Part shown: one piece after another, positions 15,827-23,251 of the stretch
How the letters are laid out: each line of letters starts with the position of its first letter
Numbering within the stretch: the first letter of the stretch is position 1
Assembly: GCA_910577495.1 (NCBI GenBank)
Contig: CAJTML010000015.1
Coordinates: 1-25,793 of the forward strand
Direction of reading: 5' to 3'
Source: an uncultured Eggerthellaceae bacterium
GTDB taxonomy: Bacteria; Actinomycetota; Coriobacteriia; Coriobacteriales; Eggerthellaceae
DNA length: 25,793 nucleotides
Made by a program: the position numbers and the translations under genes
Notes under the pieces: model-generated
What the model was told of the DNA's origin: nothing
Databases searched by the model: none
What the model saw: the letters and a program-made list of their open reading frames with translations, nothing else

Positions 15827-16777
15827 ATGACTGAGTCTGAAGATATCTGTCAGCTAAGTGCCGAAGTGACAGATACAGTAGAAACGTTTTGTTATGAGTT
15901 CAAAAGCGAGCGCAATGTATCTGCCCACACGCTGCGTGCCTACCGAAGTGACTTGCTGGATTATGCGCGGTGGTGTGCGCGCGAAGAGCTTGATATCACC
16001 AAAGTGACGCATCGCCAAATGCGTCGTTACTTAAGTATGCTTGATGAGGCGCAATACCAGCGAAGCACCATCAATCGCAAGCTTTCTGCGCTTCGTACGT
16101 TTTATCAGTGGTTGTGTGTGACGGGACGAAGTGAGTGTGATCCTGCAACTGTTTTGCAGGGACCGAAGCAGCCTAAGTCTTTGCCGCATGTGGTACAGCC
16201 GCAAGACATGGTGAAGTTACTCAGTGTCCATGCTGCGGTGGATGTGAATGGCAATCCGCGGCAGCAAACGTTGAACGACGTACGTGATCAGGCGCTTTTG
16301 GAGTTTCTCTATGCGTGTGGTGCGCGTATTTCAGAGGCGTCATCGCTTTTGGTATCAAACGTGGACTTTGCCGCCGCACAGGTTAAAGTCTTCGGTAAGG
16401 GCTCTAAAGAGCGTATTATTCCGCTTCATGACCTGGCACTTTCGTCCATGCGCATTTATCTGCGTACCGCGCGCACGCAGCTGCTTGGAAATCATCACTG
16501 CGAGTATTTTTTCGTCTCGTCGCGTGGAAACCGAATGGGAACTGACGCTATGCGCAAGATGTTTAAGGCAACGGTTGCGCAAGCTGGTCTTGATAATCGC
16601 TTGACCCCGCATGATATGCGACACACCTTCGCGACTGATTTGTTGGAAGGCGGTGCGGATTTGCGCAGCGTGCAAGAGATGCTCGGGCATGCCAATTTAT
16701 CGACCACCCAGGTGTATACGCACTTGAGTCCGGCGCATTTGCAAGAGGTTCATGCGCAAGCGCATCCTCGCGCGTAA
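15827..16777 (+). CDS. xerC: Xer-type tyrosine recombinase (XerC/XerD)
   Basis: This 316-residue site-specific recombinase resolves chromosome dimers at dif. It has an N-terminal SAM-like core-binding domain (about 15-100) and a C-terminal catalytic domain. The complete active site is visible: R167 in ACGARISEAS, the Lys in FGKGSKERIIPL, HDMRHTF with His and Arg, LGHANLSTTQ with His, and nucleophile Y297 in VYTHLS. A GTG at 15818 is in frame, but ATG 15827 has AAAGGGAG at 8 nt. XerC and XerD cannot be separated by eye. The trmFO-xer order matches the Bacillus topA-trmFO-xerC(codV) order, hence the symbol. The gap to trmFO is 15 nt. Confidence 0.9.
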   Translation: MTESEDICQLSAEVTDTVETFCYEFKSERNVSAHTLRAYRSDLLDYARWCAREELDITKVTHRQMRRYLSMLDEAQYQRSTINRKLSALRTFYQWLCVTGRSECDPATVLQGPKQPKSLPHVVQPQDMVKLLSVHAAVDVNGNPRQQTLNDVRDQALLEFLYACGARISEASSLLVSNVDFAAAQVKVFGKGSKERIIPLHDLALSSMRIYLRTARTQLLGNHHCEYFFVSSRGNRMGTDAMRKMFKATVAQAGLDNRLTPHDMRHTFATDLLEGGADLRSVQEMLGHANLSTTQVYTHLSPAHLQEVHAQAHPRA

Positions 16778-16844
16778 TTGTGGGATTTCGTGTAACGCAA
16801 CGCGAGACTCTCGTAAGGACTATGGTCTTTCAGGTGGCATTTGG

Positions 16845-16860
16845 GTATCAGGGCTGATAC
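16845..16860. promoter_or_regulatory. Perfect palindrome, operator-like, upstream of lipoprotein gene
   Basis: GTATCAG and CTGATAC form a perfect 7-bp inverted repeat around a central GG. It lies about 125 nt upstream of the lipoprotein gene in a 206-nt intergenic stretch that also holds a smaller palindrome at 16803-16813 (CGAGA-C-TCTCG). A weak promoter (TGAAAT 16929-16934, 17 nt, TATAAA 16952-16957) follows. There is no T-tract, so an operator fits better than a terminator. Confidence 0.45.
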
Positions 16861-16983
16861 TTGAACAAAACAGATTATCATTTCACCAAACATTTATTGT
16901 TTTGCTCGTAACAATGGTATGAGTTGTATGAAATGCAGCTAATCAACAGAGTATAAAACTCATTGCGTTGAAAGGAACAAACA

Positions 16984-17526
16984 ATGAATAAGAGCCTTAT
17001 AGCAAAGATTTCGGCAGCAGCACTTGCATGCGGCATGGTGTTTGCCATCAGCGGTTGTGCGCAAGATGACGAAAGCACATCTCCTGAGGTACCAACTACC
17101 CAGACGTCAACGGTTACCCAAGGTCTTGAGCAGCGCGAGCAAGAAGAGAACTTGTCAGCTGATGCTAATGGTATGGAAGAGTCCAAGACCGGTGAAGCAA
17201 CGGATGTGAACGAAGACCGCGAGACGCTCATTGTGCAAGTAACTGAGCTTGAAGGCGCAAAGGTCACCTGCATTGAGGGTAACGTGCTTGAACCACAAGA
17301 GGGTGGCGAAGGATATGCGTTCCAGCCTGAAGATGAAGAAGCCATTACTTTTGAAAGTGATCAGGTAACCTACATTGACTCACTGGGCTCTGAGCTGCGC
17401 GAAGTTCCCCAACTCAGCGTTGGTGACGTTATCGTAGTTGCCGGTCCTGCTTCTCAGGGCAACATTGCCGTTGAGACGGTTGAGCTTCCTGATTTAGCTT
17501 ACCTTGCAGCAGCATATGCTGAATAA
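16984..17526 (+). CDS. Lipoprotein of unknown function
   Basis: This 180-residue protein has a type II signal peptide: MNKSL start with Lys, a hydrophobic stretch, and lipobox ISGC with the acylated Cys at position 25. The mature part starts with a Thr/Ser/Glu/Gln-rich linker (about 26-75). A compact beta-rich acidic domain follows (about 78-175, with ETLIVQVTELEGAKVTCIEG and SVGDVIVVAGPA), reminiscent of small OB-like or DUF-type lipoprotein domains, but I cannot name a family. It probably sits on the outer face of the cytoplasmic membrane. The ribosome site AAAGGAA precedes the ATG. The last bases overlap the start of the next, membrane protein gene, so the two may work together. Confidence 0.85.
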   Translation: MNKSLIAKISAAALACGMVFAISGCAQDDESTSPEVPTTQTSTVTQGLEQREQEENLSADANGMEESKTGEATDVNEDRETLIVQVTELEGAKVTCIEGNVLEPQEGGEGYAFQPEDEEAITFESDQVTYIDSLGSELREVPQLSVGDVIVVAGPASQGNIAVETVELPDLAYLAAAYAE

Positions 17527-17959
17527 TCTCGGAAAGGTCTCCTCGCATACCCTCATGATTATTGCAGGGTGCGTGTGGCTCATAGCAGGCATTAACGTGT
17601 TTGCTATGGGTATGGGGGCGTATGCCAACCAACAAGGTTGGATCACCGTAGCACTGATGGGTGGAACGCTGGTTATCTTTCTGGCGTTCCATCTCTTTGT
17701 GTTTCGCAAGATGGTCAACAAACACACGGTACGTATCACCGGCTATCAGGGAACCAAGACGCATGTCATTAAGTTTTTAGATAAGCGTGGTTATCTCATC
17801 ATGGCTTTCATGATGGGTGGAGGTATATTACTGCGCGCATCAGGTGTGGTGCCAACGTGGTTTATTGCATTTTTCTATACGGGCCTGGGAGCTGCTTTGG
17901 CTCTGGCGGGCGTGACTTTTTTGATTCGAGCATTCGCTCACGCCAAAACCAATGTGTAG
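17516..17959 (+). CDS. Small integral membrane protein, about four spans, unknown function
   Basis: This 147-residue, strongly hydrophobic protein has predicted spans at about residues 12-36 (TLMIIAGCVWLIAGINVF), 41-63 (VALMGGTLVIFLAFHLFVF), 90-108 (LIMAFMMGGGILLRA) and 112-138 (FIAFFYTGLGAALALAGVTFL). A basic loop KMVNKHTVRITGYQGTKTH lies between the second and third spans. I do not recognise a named family. The ATG at 17516 lies inside the end of the lipoprotein gene and lacks an independent strong ribosome site, which suggests translational coupling. An in-frame ATG at 17555 is possible but its GGAAAGG is too far away. It converges with the ygbA-like gene 10 nt downstream. Confidence 0.8.
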   Translation: MLNNLGKVSSHTLMIIAGCVWLIAGINVFAMGMGAYANQQGWITVALMGGTLVIFLAFHLFVFRKMVNKHTVRITGYQGTKTHVIKFLDKRGYLIMAFMMGGGILLRASGVVPTWFIAFFYTGLGAALALAGVTFLIRAFAHAKTNV

Positions 17960-17969
17960 CACTGTGATG

Positions 17970-18320
17970 CTATGCGCCTAAAAGATGGCGAATAGCTGCG
18001 ATGGGGTGTTTGGTTATCATGCGCGGTCCGCTGAAGCGCATAACTGCTTTAATGCGGGTGCGCATTTCGGGTTTGTAGCAGTGATAGGGGCACTCATCGC
18101 ACGAAGTTTTCGTATCCATCTGTCTGCAGGAACGCGTGCGCTCAGTTGCATAGTGGTCAAGCGCGGCACACTCTTCGCAAACTAACTCTTCGCAGTAAGC
18201 TGGTGTATGGCGAAGAGCGGCTTCGTGGTTTTCAGCGCAATAGAGAGCCACCATTTGAGAGATGGTTTTCATTTCGCGCGCGCGGCGCTTTTCGGTTTTT
18301 GCTGATACCTGGGTTGCCAT
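17970..18320 (-). CDS. YgbA-type protein (nitrous/nitric oxide-stimulated family)
   Basis: This 116-residue protein resembles E. coli YgbA (Pfam YgbA_NO). The family pattern is visible: an N-terminal basic helix with EKRRAREMKTISQMVALYC, then YCEELVCEECAALDHYA, then SCDECPYHCYKPEMRTRIKAVM. It ends in FSGPRMITKHPIAAIRHLL. Eight cysteines are present, six of them in C-x2-C type groupings, so a metal or iron-sulfur site is plausible but inferred. In E. coli ygbA is controlled by NsrR and aids recovery from nitric oxide stress. The biochemical role is unknown. The frame is open to 18572, but the ATG at 18318-18320 has AAGGTGG just upstream and matches the family N-terminus. Confidence 0.85.
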   Translation of the reverse strand: MATQVSAKTEKRRAREMKTISQMVALYCAENHEAALRHTPAYCEELVCEECAALDHYATERTRSCRQMDTKTSCDECPYHCYKPEMRTRIKAVMRFSGPRMITKHPIAAIRHLLGA

Positions 18321-18405
18321 GGCCACCTTCTGAGCTGCTCTGTTTTCTTGGAAGCCTACCAAAGAAACCGGATAAGCAAATCCGTATTTCCAGGCGACCA
18401 ATAAA

Positions 18406-18446
18406 TCTCCACGGAGAATTATAGAGCGTTTGTGAATGGAAAAAAC
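18406..18446 (-). promoter_or_regulatory. Promoter and palindrome of the ygbA-like gene
   Basis: On the minus strand a perfect -10 TATAAT lies at 18423-18418, with only a T-rich stretch as -35 (around 18441-18446). The palindrome TCTCC-AC-GGAGA (18406-18417) begins right after the -10 and covers the expected start of transcription, extending imperfectly to AAT/ATT on both sides. This position suits a repressor operator. Confidence 0.5.
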
Positions 18447-18459
18447 GAACAGATGTTTT
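18446..18459 (+). promoter_or_regulatory. LexA-like SOS box upstream of uvrA
   Basis: The 14 bases CGAACAGATGTTTT match the Gram-positive LexA/DinR consensus CGAACRNRYGTTYC at all but the last position. The site overlaps the -35 region of the uvrA promoter, where LexA would block transcription. uvrA is a well-known SOS gene in many bacteria. Confidence 0.55.
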
Positions 18460-18480
18460 GTATCGGGAATACGATAAAAT
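18454..18480 (+). promoter_or_regulatory. uvrA promoter
   Basis: TAAAAT at 18475-18480 is the best -10. The -35 is poor (TGTTTT 18454-18459, 15-nt spacer) and overlaps the SOS box. An inverted repeat TATCG/CGATA (18461-18465 and 18472-18476) touches the -10. The leader would be about 44 nt. Confidence 0.4.
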
Positions 18481-18530
18481 AGGGCAAAAATGTACGCGTG
18501 TCGCTTAAGAAGTATGAGAGAGTTTGCGTT

Positions 18531-21467
18531 ATGGGTCAAAATGAGATTGTTATAAAGGGTGCCCGGGAGCACAATCTGAAAGATATTGATGTCACCATTC
18601 CTCGTGACAAATTGGTGGTAATTACCGGTTTGTCGGGTTCGGGAAAATCCAGCCTTGCATTTGACACGATGTATGCGGAAGGCCAGCGCAGATACGTAGA
18701 AAGTCTGTCCAGCTATGCTCGTATGTTTTTGGGTCAGATGTCCAAGCCAGACCTTGATAGCATTGATGGATTGTCGCCGGCTGTGTCAATTGATCAAAAG
18801 ACAACGTCGAAAAACCCGCGATCAACGGTTGGTACTACCACAGAAATTTATGACTATTTACGTTTGCTCTTTGCGCGTGTTGGCATTCCGCACTGTCCTG
18901 AATGCGGGCGTGTCATTAAGAAGCAAACCACTGATCAGGTGACTGATGAGATTATCGCGCTTGCACCTGATGCAAAAGCAATCATCATGGCGCCGGTAGT
19001 TGCTGGTCGCAAAGGGGAATTCACCAAGCTCTTTGCCGATTTGCAAAAAGAAGGCTTTAGTCGCGTGCGCATTGATGGTGAGATCACGAAGCTCACCGGA
19101 GAGCCGCTGACACTCAATAAGAAATACAAGCATTTTATTGATGTGGTCGTAGACCGCGTGCAGCTCAAAGAAAGCGCCCAAAGCCGTATTGCTGAGGCGG
19201 TAGAGCTGGCAACGAAGTTAGCGGATGGGCGCGTGCTTGTGCAAGTGCTGGGTGCAGATGGGCAGCCGCTCGGTGAAAGTGGCGGTAAGTCCTCAGGCGC
19301 CAAAGGTGGTTTAGGTGCTGGAGAGCATATCTTTTCATTAGCGCTTGCGTGTCCTGAGCACGGACATTCCATGGATGAACTTCAGCCCCGAGACTTTAGT
19401 TTTAATGCACCCTATGGCGCGTGTCCTGATTGTTTGGGAATCGGTAGCAGGGAAGAAGTAGATCCAACGCTTGTGGTGCCTGACCCCTCGCTTTCGCTCA
19501 ACGATGGCGCACTTGCTCCCTTTAAAAGCGGAAATTACTACCCGCAGGTACTGCGTGCGGTAGCAGAACACGTAGGAGTGTCACCTGATACTCACTGGGA
19601 GGATTTGCCAAGAAAGGCTCAACAAGCCTTGCTGTATGGCTTGGGTAAAGAAAACGTACGTGTTGATTATGTCACGGTGGATGGTCGTGAGACCTACTGG
19701 TACATTGAATGGGAAGGCGCACTTGCTGCGGTTGAGCGCCGCTATCAAGAAGCACAAAGTGATTCCCAGCGGGAAAAACTGGCAACTTACTTCTCCATCA
19801 ACCCCTGTCAGACCTGCCATGGTAAACGCTTAAAGCCAGAGATTCTTGCAGTAACTATTGAAGACTGCTCAATCTATGATGTCACGAAAATGAGTGCTGT
19901 TGAGTCGCTTCGCTATTTTGAAAATCTGCAGTTTGAAGGGGCGGATTACGCTATCGCCGGCCCGATCGTAAAAGAGATCAAGGCGCGTCTGAAGTTTTTG
20001 GTTGATGTGGGTCTTGATTACTTAACACTTGACCGAGCAACCGCCACGCTTTCTGGTGGTGAAGCACAGCGCATTCGTTTGGCAACTCAAATTGGTGCTG
20101 GTCTTATGGGTGTGCTCTACATTTTGGACGAGCCTTCAATTGGTTTGCACCAGCGCGATAACGAGCGACTGATTGCAACACTTGAGCATCTTCGTGATTT
20201 AGGTAATACCGTTATTGTAGTAGAGCATGATGAAGATACCATTCGTGCGGCCGACTACGTGATTGACATGGGACCGGGAGCGGGCGAGCATGGTGGTGAA
20301 ATTGTCGCGTGTGGAACGCCAGCAGAAATCCTTGCCGCCGATCACTCAATGACGGCAGACTATCTGAGTGGCAGGCGACAAATTGCTATCCCGCATACGC
20401 GCAGAAATCCCAAGCGTGGAGAGCTGAGGCTGACGGGTGCTCGTGAGAACAATCTTAAAAACGTCACCGTCGGTGTGCCGTTTGGAACGCTGACGGTTAT
20501 CACGGGTGTATCAGGTTCGGGCAAAAGCTCGCTTATTACTGACACGTTGGCACCAGCACTTGCAAATCGCGTCAATCACGCACACCGCAGGACGGGCGAG
20601 TACAAAAAGATCACGGGCGTGGATAAGATTGATAAGGTTATCAATATTGACCAGAGTCCCATTGGGCGTACGCCGCGTTCAAACCCTGCTACGTATATTG
20701 GGTTGTGGGACGATATCCGCGCTCTGTTCGCCAGCACGCAGGAATCAAAGGCACGTGGATACGGGCCTGGACGCTTTAGCTTTAATGTCAACGGCGGCAG
20801 GTGTGAAGCTTGCAAAGGTGACGGTCAAATTAAGATTGAGATGCACTTTTTGCCTGATATCTTTGTTCCGTGTGAGGTGTGCGAAGGTCGGCGTTACAAT
20901 CGCGAAACCCTGCAAGTTACCTATCGCGGAAAGAATATTGCAGACGTACTTGATATGACGGTTGAAGATGCGCTTGCATTCTTTGAAAATATCCCGGCAA
21001 TCAAGCGCAAACTGCAAACACTGCATGATGTTGGTTTAGGTTATATTCGCCTTGGCCAACCTGCTACAACGCTTTCTGGTGGTGAAGCACAGCGTGTGAA
21101 GCTTGCTAGTGAGCTTCAAAAGCGCCAAACCGGCAAGACGTTCTATATCTTGGATGAGCCAACTACGGGTCTTCATTTTGAGGATGTCAGGCAGTTGCTT
21201 GAGGTGCTGCAGCGTCTCGTAGGTGCTGGTAATACGGTTTTGGTCATCGAACATAATTTGGATGTCGTAAAAAGCGCAGACTATATTATTGATTTGGGTC
21301 CTGAAGGCGGAGATCGAGGCGGCACGATTGTGGCTAGTGGCACACCTGAAGAAGTTGCAAAGGTGGAGCAGAGCTACACGGGGCACTTCTTGCGGCGCAT
21401 TTTTGACAGCGCATCAGCACATGATGACGTACTTGAAGCACTTGGTGACATTGATGCAGATGAATAA
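18531..21467 (+). CDS. uvrA: UvrABC excinuclease subunit A
   Basis: This 978-residue DNA damage sensor of nucleotide excision repair has two ABC ATPase modules that load UvrB at lesions. Module I has Walker A GLSGSGKSS at 33-41 and signature LSGGEAQR at 507-514. Module II has Walker A GVSGSGKSS at 659-667 and signature LSGGEAQR at 848-855. The C-terminal zinc finger is complete: C758-x2-C761 and C781-x2-C784. Further cysteine pairs (CPECG, CPDC, CQTC) occur in the first half. A short Gly/Ser-rich insertion lies near residue 250. A GTG at 18498 would add 11 residues. ATG 18531, with GAGAGAG upstream, gives the standard N-terminus NEIVIKGAREHNLKDID and is preferred. It stands next to a LexA-like box. 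Confidence 0.98.
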   Translation: MGQNEIVIKGAREHNLKDIDVTIPRDKLVVITGLSGSGKSSLAFDTMYAEGQRRYVESLSSYARMFLGQMSKPDLDSIDGLSPAVSIDQKTTSKNPRSTVGTTTEIYDYLRLLFARVGIPHCPECGRVIKKQTTDQVTDEIIALAPDAKAIIMAPVVAGRKGEFTKLFADLQKEGFSRVRIDGEITKLTGEPLTLNKKYKHFIDVVVDRVQLKESAQSRIAEAVELATKLADGRVLVQVLGADGQPLGESGGKSSGAKGGLGAGEHIFSLALACPEHGHSMDELQPRDFSFNAPYGACPDCLGIGSREEVDPTLVVPDPSLSLNDGALAPFKSGNYYPQVLRAVAEHVGVSPDTHWEDLPRKAQQALLYGLGKENVRVDYVTVDGRETYWYIEWEGALAAVERRYQEAQSDSQREKLATYFSINPCQTCHGKRLKPEILAVTIEDCSIYDVTKMSAVESLRYFENLQFEGADYAIAGPIVKEIKARLKFLVDVGLDYLTLDRATATLSGGEAQRIRLATQIGAGLMGVLYILDEPSIGLHQRDNERLIATLEHLRDLGNTVIVVEHDEDTIRAADYVIDMGPGAGEHGGEIVACGTPAEILAADHSMTADYLSGRRQIAIPHTRRNPKRGELRLTGARENNLKNVTVGVPFGTLTVITGVSGSGKSSLITDTLAPALANRVNHAHRRTGEYKKITGVDKIDKVINIDQSPIGRTPRSNPATYIGLWDDIRALFASTQESKARGYGPGRFSFNVNGGRCEACKGDGQIKIEMHFLPDIFVPCEVCEGRRYNRETLQVTYRGKNIADVLDMTVEDALAFFENIPAIKRKLQTLHDVGLGYIRLGQPATTLSGGEAQRVKLASELQKRQTGKTFYILDEPTTGLHFEDVRQLLEVLQRLVGAGNTVLVIEHNLDVVKSADYIIDLGPEGGDRGGTIVASGTPEEVAKVEQSYTGHFLRRIFDSASAHDDVLEALGDIDADE

Positions 21468-21548
21468 CGAAGTATTCAGTGTCCTGTCACCTAACCTTCA
21501 GAAATTACCCCTGCACTCTACGCTAAAATAGCATCCAATGATTTTGCT

Positions 21549-21590
21549 CATTCGTCCCATCTCCGCATTGTGTTGGAGTTGGGACGAATG
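21549..21590. other. Large hairpin in the leader of the GNAT gene
   Basis: Two 16-nt arms (21549-21564 and 21575-21590) pair with a single mismatch around a 10-nt loop. A -10-like TAAAAT (21524-21529) lies just upstream and the AAAAAGGAG ribosome site just downstream, so the hairpin would form near the 5' end of the transcript. No T-tract follows, so a uvrA terminator is less likely. Confidence 0.6.
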
Positions 21591-21617
21591 TAGTTAACGT
21601 TTAAAAAGGAGATTGTT

Positions 21618-22145
21618 GTGAAGTACCGGCAGGCATGCGAACAAGATATCAGTCGCATCATGGAGATACTTACTGACGGCAAGCTTTCTATTGGAATGCT
21701 CAATATTGACCAATGGCAAGGTGATTATCCCAAACGTGAGATTGTTGAAGCGGACGTTGCCCAAGGCGCTTCATATGTCGTAGAAGATGATGGCAAGCTG
21801 ATTGCAACTGCTATGACCAGCTATGATGGTGAGAGCATCTATGATGATATTCAGGGTGCATGGCTCACTTCAAGCACCTCAGAAGCGCCTCGGTATGTTG
21901 TGGTGCATCGCGTTGCTGTTTCGCGTGATAGCCTCGGTAGAGGTGTCGCACAGTTTTTGCTCTCAGAAGCTGAGGCTGCGGCGCGTGACAAAGGCTGCGA
22001 GAGTGTTCGCATAGATACCCATGAAGGAAATACGCCTATGCGTACGCTGCTTGCAAAGAGTGGTTATACTGAGTGTGGTATTGTGCTTATTGAGCATGCT
22101 GAAGAAGCAACACCTGAACGCATTGCTTACGAAAAGATACTCTAA
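21618..22145 (+). CDS. GNAT family N-acetyltransferase
   Basis: This 175-residue protein has the GNAT fold: an N-terminal strand and helix MKYRQACEQDISRIMEIL, a central VVVHRVAVSRDSLGRGVAQFLLSEAEA, and YTECG near the end. The central part corresponds to motif A, whose R-D-S-L-G-R-G-V turn binds the pyrophosphate of acetyl-CoA. RIDTHEGNTPMRTLLAKSG contains the usual NxxMxxLxxKxGY motif. The acceptor (amine, amino acid, protein or antibiotic) cannot be told from sequence. The start is GTG 21618 with AAAAAGGAG at about 6 nt. It is followed after 31 nt by the membrane protein gene. Confidence 0.88.
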   Translation: MKYRQACEQDISRIMEILTDGKLSIGMLNIDQWQGDYPKREIVEADVAQGASYVVEDDGKLIATAMTSYDGESIYDDIQGAWLTSSTSEAPRYVVVHRVAVSRDSLGRGVAQFLLSEAEAAARDKGCESVRIDTHEGNTPMRTLLAKSGYTECGIVLIEHAEEATPERIAYEKIL

Positions 22146-22176
22146 CTAAGTTTGATGAGATAAGAAGCCTGCCTTT

Positions 22177-23040
22177 ATGGACACCCGACAACGAGAGAAA
22201 ATAGCGCTCATTGTTTTCGCGTTGCTCATATTGTTGAGTGTATGCGGGCTTTGCTGGTATCTCATTGCAGGTCATTCGTGGAATGTTGCCGCATCAAATA
22301 TTGATGATACGTTTGGTGAGATGGACGGCTATACTGCCGTTGTCTTTCCGGGTACCGTGGATCCTGCGCAAGTAGAAGAAGACGAAGAGACGCAAGATTC
22401 AGTGAATAAGCGCATCAATCCTGAGCGCGCTGAAAAAGATGACCCTCAAGCCGATGACGCTGTTGATCAAAAAAAGGATACAGGCAAACCCCTTTCGTCT
22501 ACCAAGGGCACAAAAGCACTTCCCTATACGTCGTCTACGCAACCACGGCCAGAGCGGGTAAGCGATGAGGAAGTAGTTGCGAAATCTGGCGACGAAGATC
22601 TCTTGGATGATCCAGATCATGAGCACCGGCCTGTCACGACTGATGAGGTCATGGATTCCTACGAAGAAAAAGGTGCGTCAGTATTTGATCTTGCAACTGA
22701 TGATCTTGCTCGCTATGAGGATGGCGTCATTTTAAAACGACAAGGTCATCGCTATGGGGTGTTTAGCGTTGATTCTTTAATGCCCTATAAAGCAATAGAG
22801 GATAAGGTTGCCTATTTTGCGGCGTATGAAGTTGATTTTATTGTTGCACTTACCCCCTCAACTTCGTATGTGTCCCGCGTTGCGGGAATTGATATTGTTA
22901 TCACCACGTCGAATGAAAAATTGTTCGCTATGGGCGAGACAATTGACGGAACATTTTATGTTAATGCTCCACTTGTTGGCGAAGTTGGCGTCATTTTGAT
23001 ATCGCCAAGCAACGTGGTGTCGGCAAAGGTTGTCAGTTAG
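22177..23040 (+). CDS. Membrane-anchored protein with degenerate 5'-nucleotidase-like C-terminus
   Basis: This 287-residue protein has one membrane segment near the N-terminus (about 9-30, LIVFALLILLSVCGLCWYLI). A short extracytoplasmic piece with DDTFGEMDGYTAVVFPG follows, then a long acidic, Lys/Asp/Glu/Pro-rich linker (about 65-165). The folded C-terminal domain (about 175-287) resembles the later half of calcineurin-type 5'-nucleotidases: YGVFSVDSLMPY, DFIVALTPS, GIDIVITTSNE, GTFYVNAPLVGEVGVILIS. The places where such enzymes carry metal-binding SH and GHxH histidines read TPS and TTSNE, so catalysis is unlikely. This resemblance is my inference and not a firm family call. The ribosome site is weak, and it probably shares a transcript with the GNAT gene. 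Confidence 0.75.
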   Translation: MDTRQREKIALIVFALLILLSVCGLCWYLIAGHSWNVAASNIDDTFGEMDGYTAVVFPGTVDPAQVEEDEETQDSVNKRINPERAEKDDPQADDAVDQKKDTGKPLSSTKGTKALPYTSSTQPRPERVSDEEVVAKSGDEDLLDDPDHEHRPVTTDEVMDSYEEKGASVFDLATDDLARYEDGVILKRQGHRYGVFSVDSLMPYKAIEDKVAYFAAYEVDFIVALTPSTSYVSRVAGIDIVITTSNEKLFAMGETIDGTFYVNAPLVGEVGVILISPSNVVSAKVVS

Positions 23041-23118
23041 CTGCATGAATGTTGGGAATTAGTTCCAACAAGAAACTCTAAAAATAAACGAATGACCAGC
23101 ACAAACAAGCAATCATGG

Positions 23119-23161
23119 TTTTGCATGACAGGTGTCATGTGAAGTTCAGGCTTTTGCATGA
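23119..23161. repeat. Direct repeats and palindrome upstream of tatA
   Basis: TTTTGCATGA occurs at 23119-23128 and again at 23152-23161, 33 bp apart, about three helical turns. The perfect palindrome CATGACA-GG-TGTCATG (23124-23139) overlaps the first copy. They lie in the 211-nt region between the membrane protein and tatA, which also holds an imperfect hairpin at 23050-23070 just after the upstream stop. They look like regulator-binding sites. Confidence 0.45.
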
Positions 23162-23251
23162 TAGACGAAATCAAGCACAATTTGGCAGGATATGCCCATC
23201 GCATGTAACGCAAGATGCATTTGTAGTGAAATCTTACAGGAGGATTGTGAC

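Noticed and set aside
18498..18530. GTG start of uvrA
   Set aside because: No ribosome site, and the 11 extra residues are absent from the usual UvrA N-terminus.
18321..18572. N-terminal extension of the ygbA-like frame
   Set aside because: It runs through the divergent promoter region and into uvrA, and the family begins at the internal Met with a good ribosome site.
21549..21590. Interpretation as an intrinsic terminator of uvrA
   Set aside because: The stem is strong but no T-run follows on either strand; only scattered T bases precede the next ribosome site.
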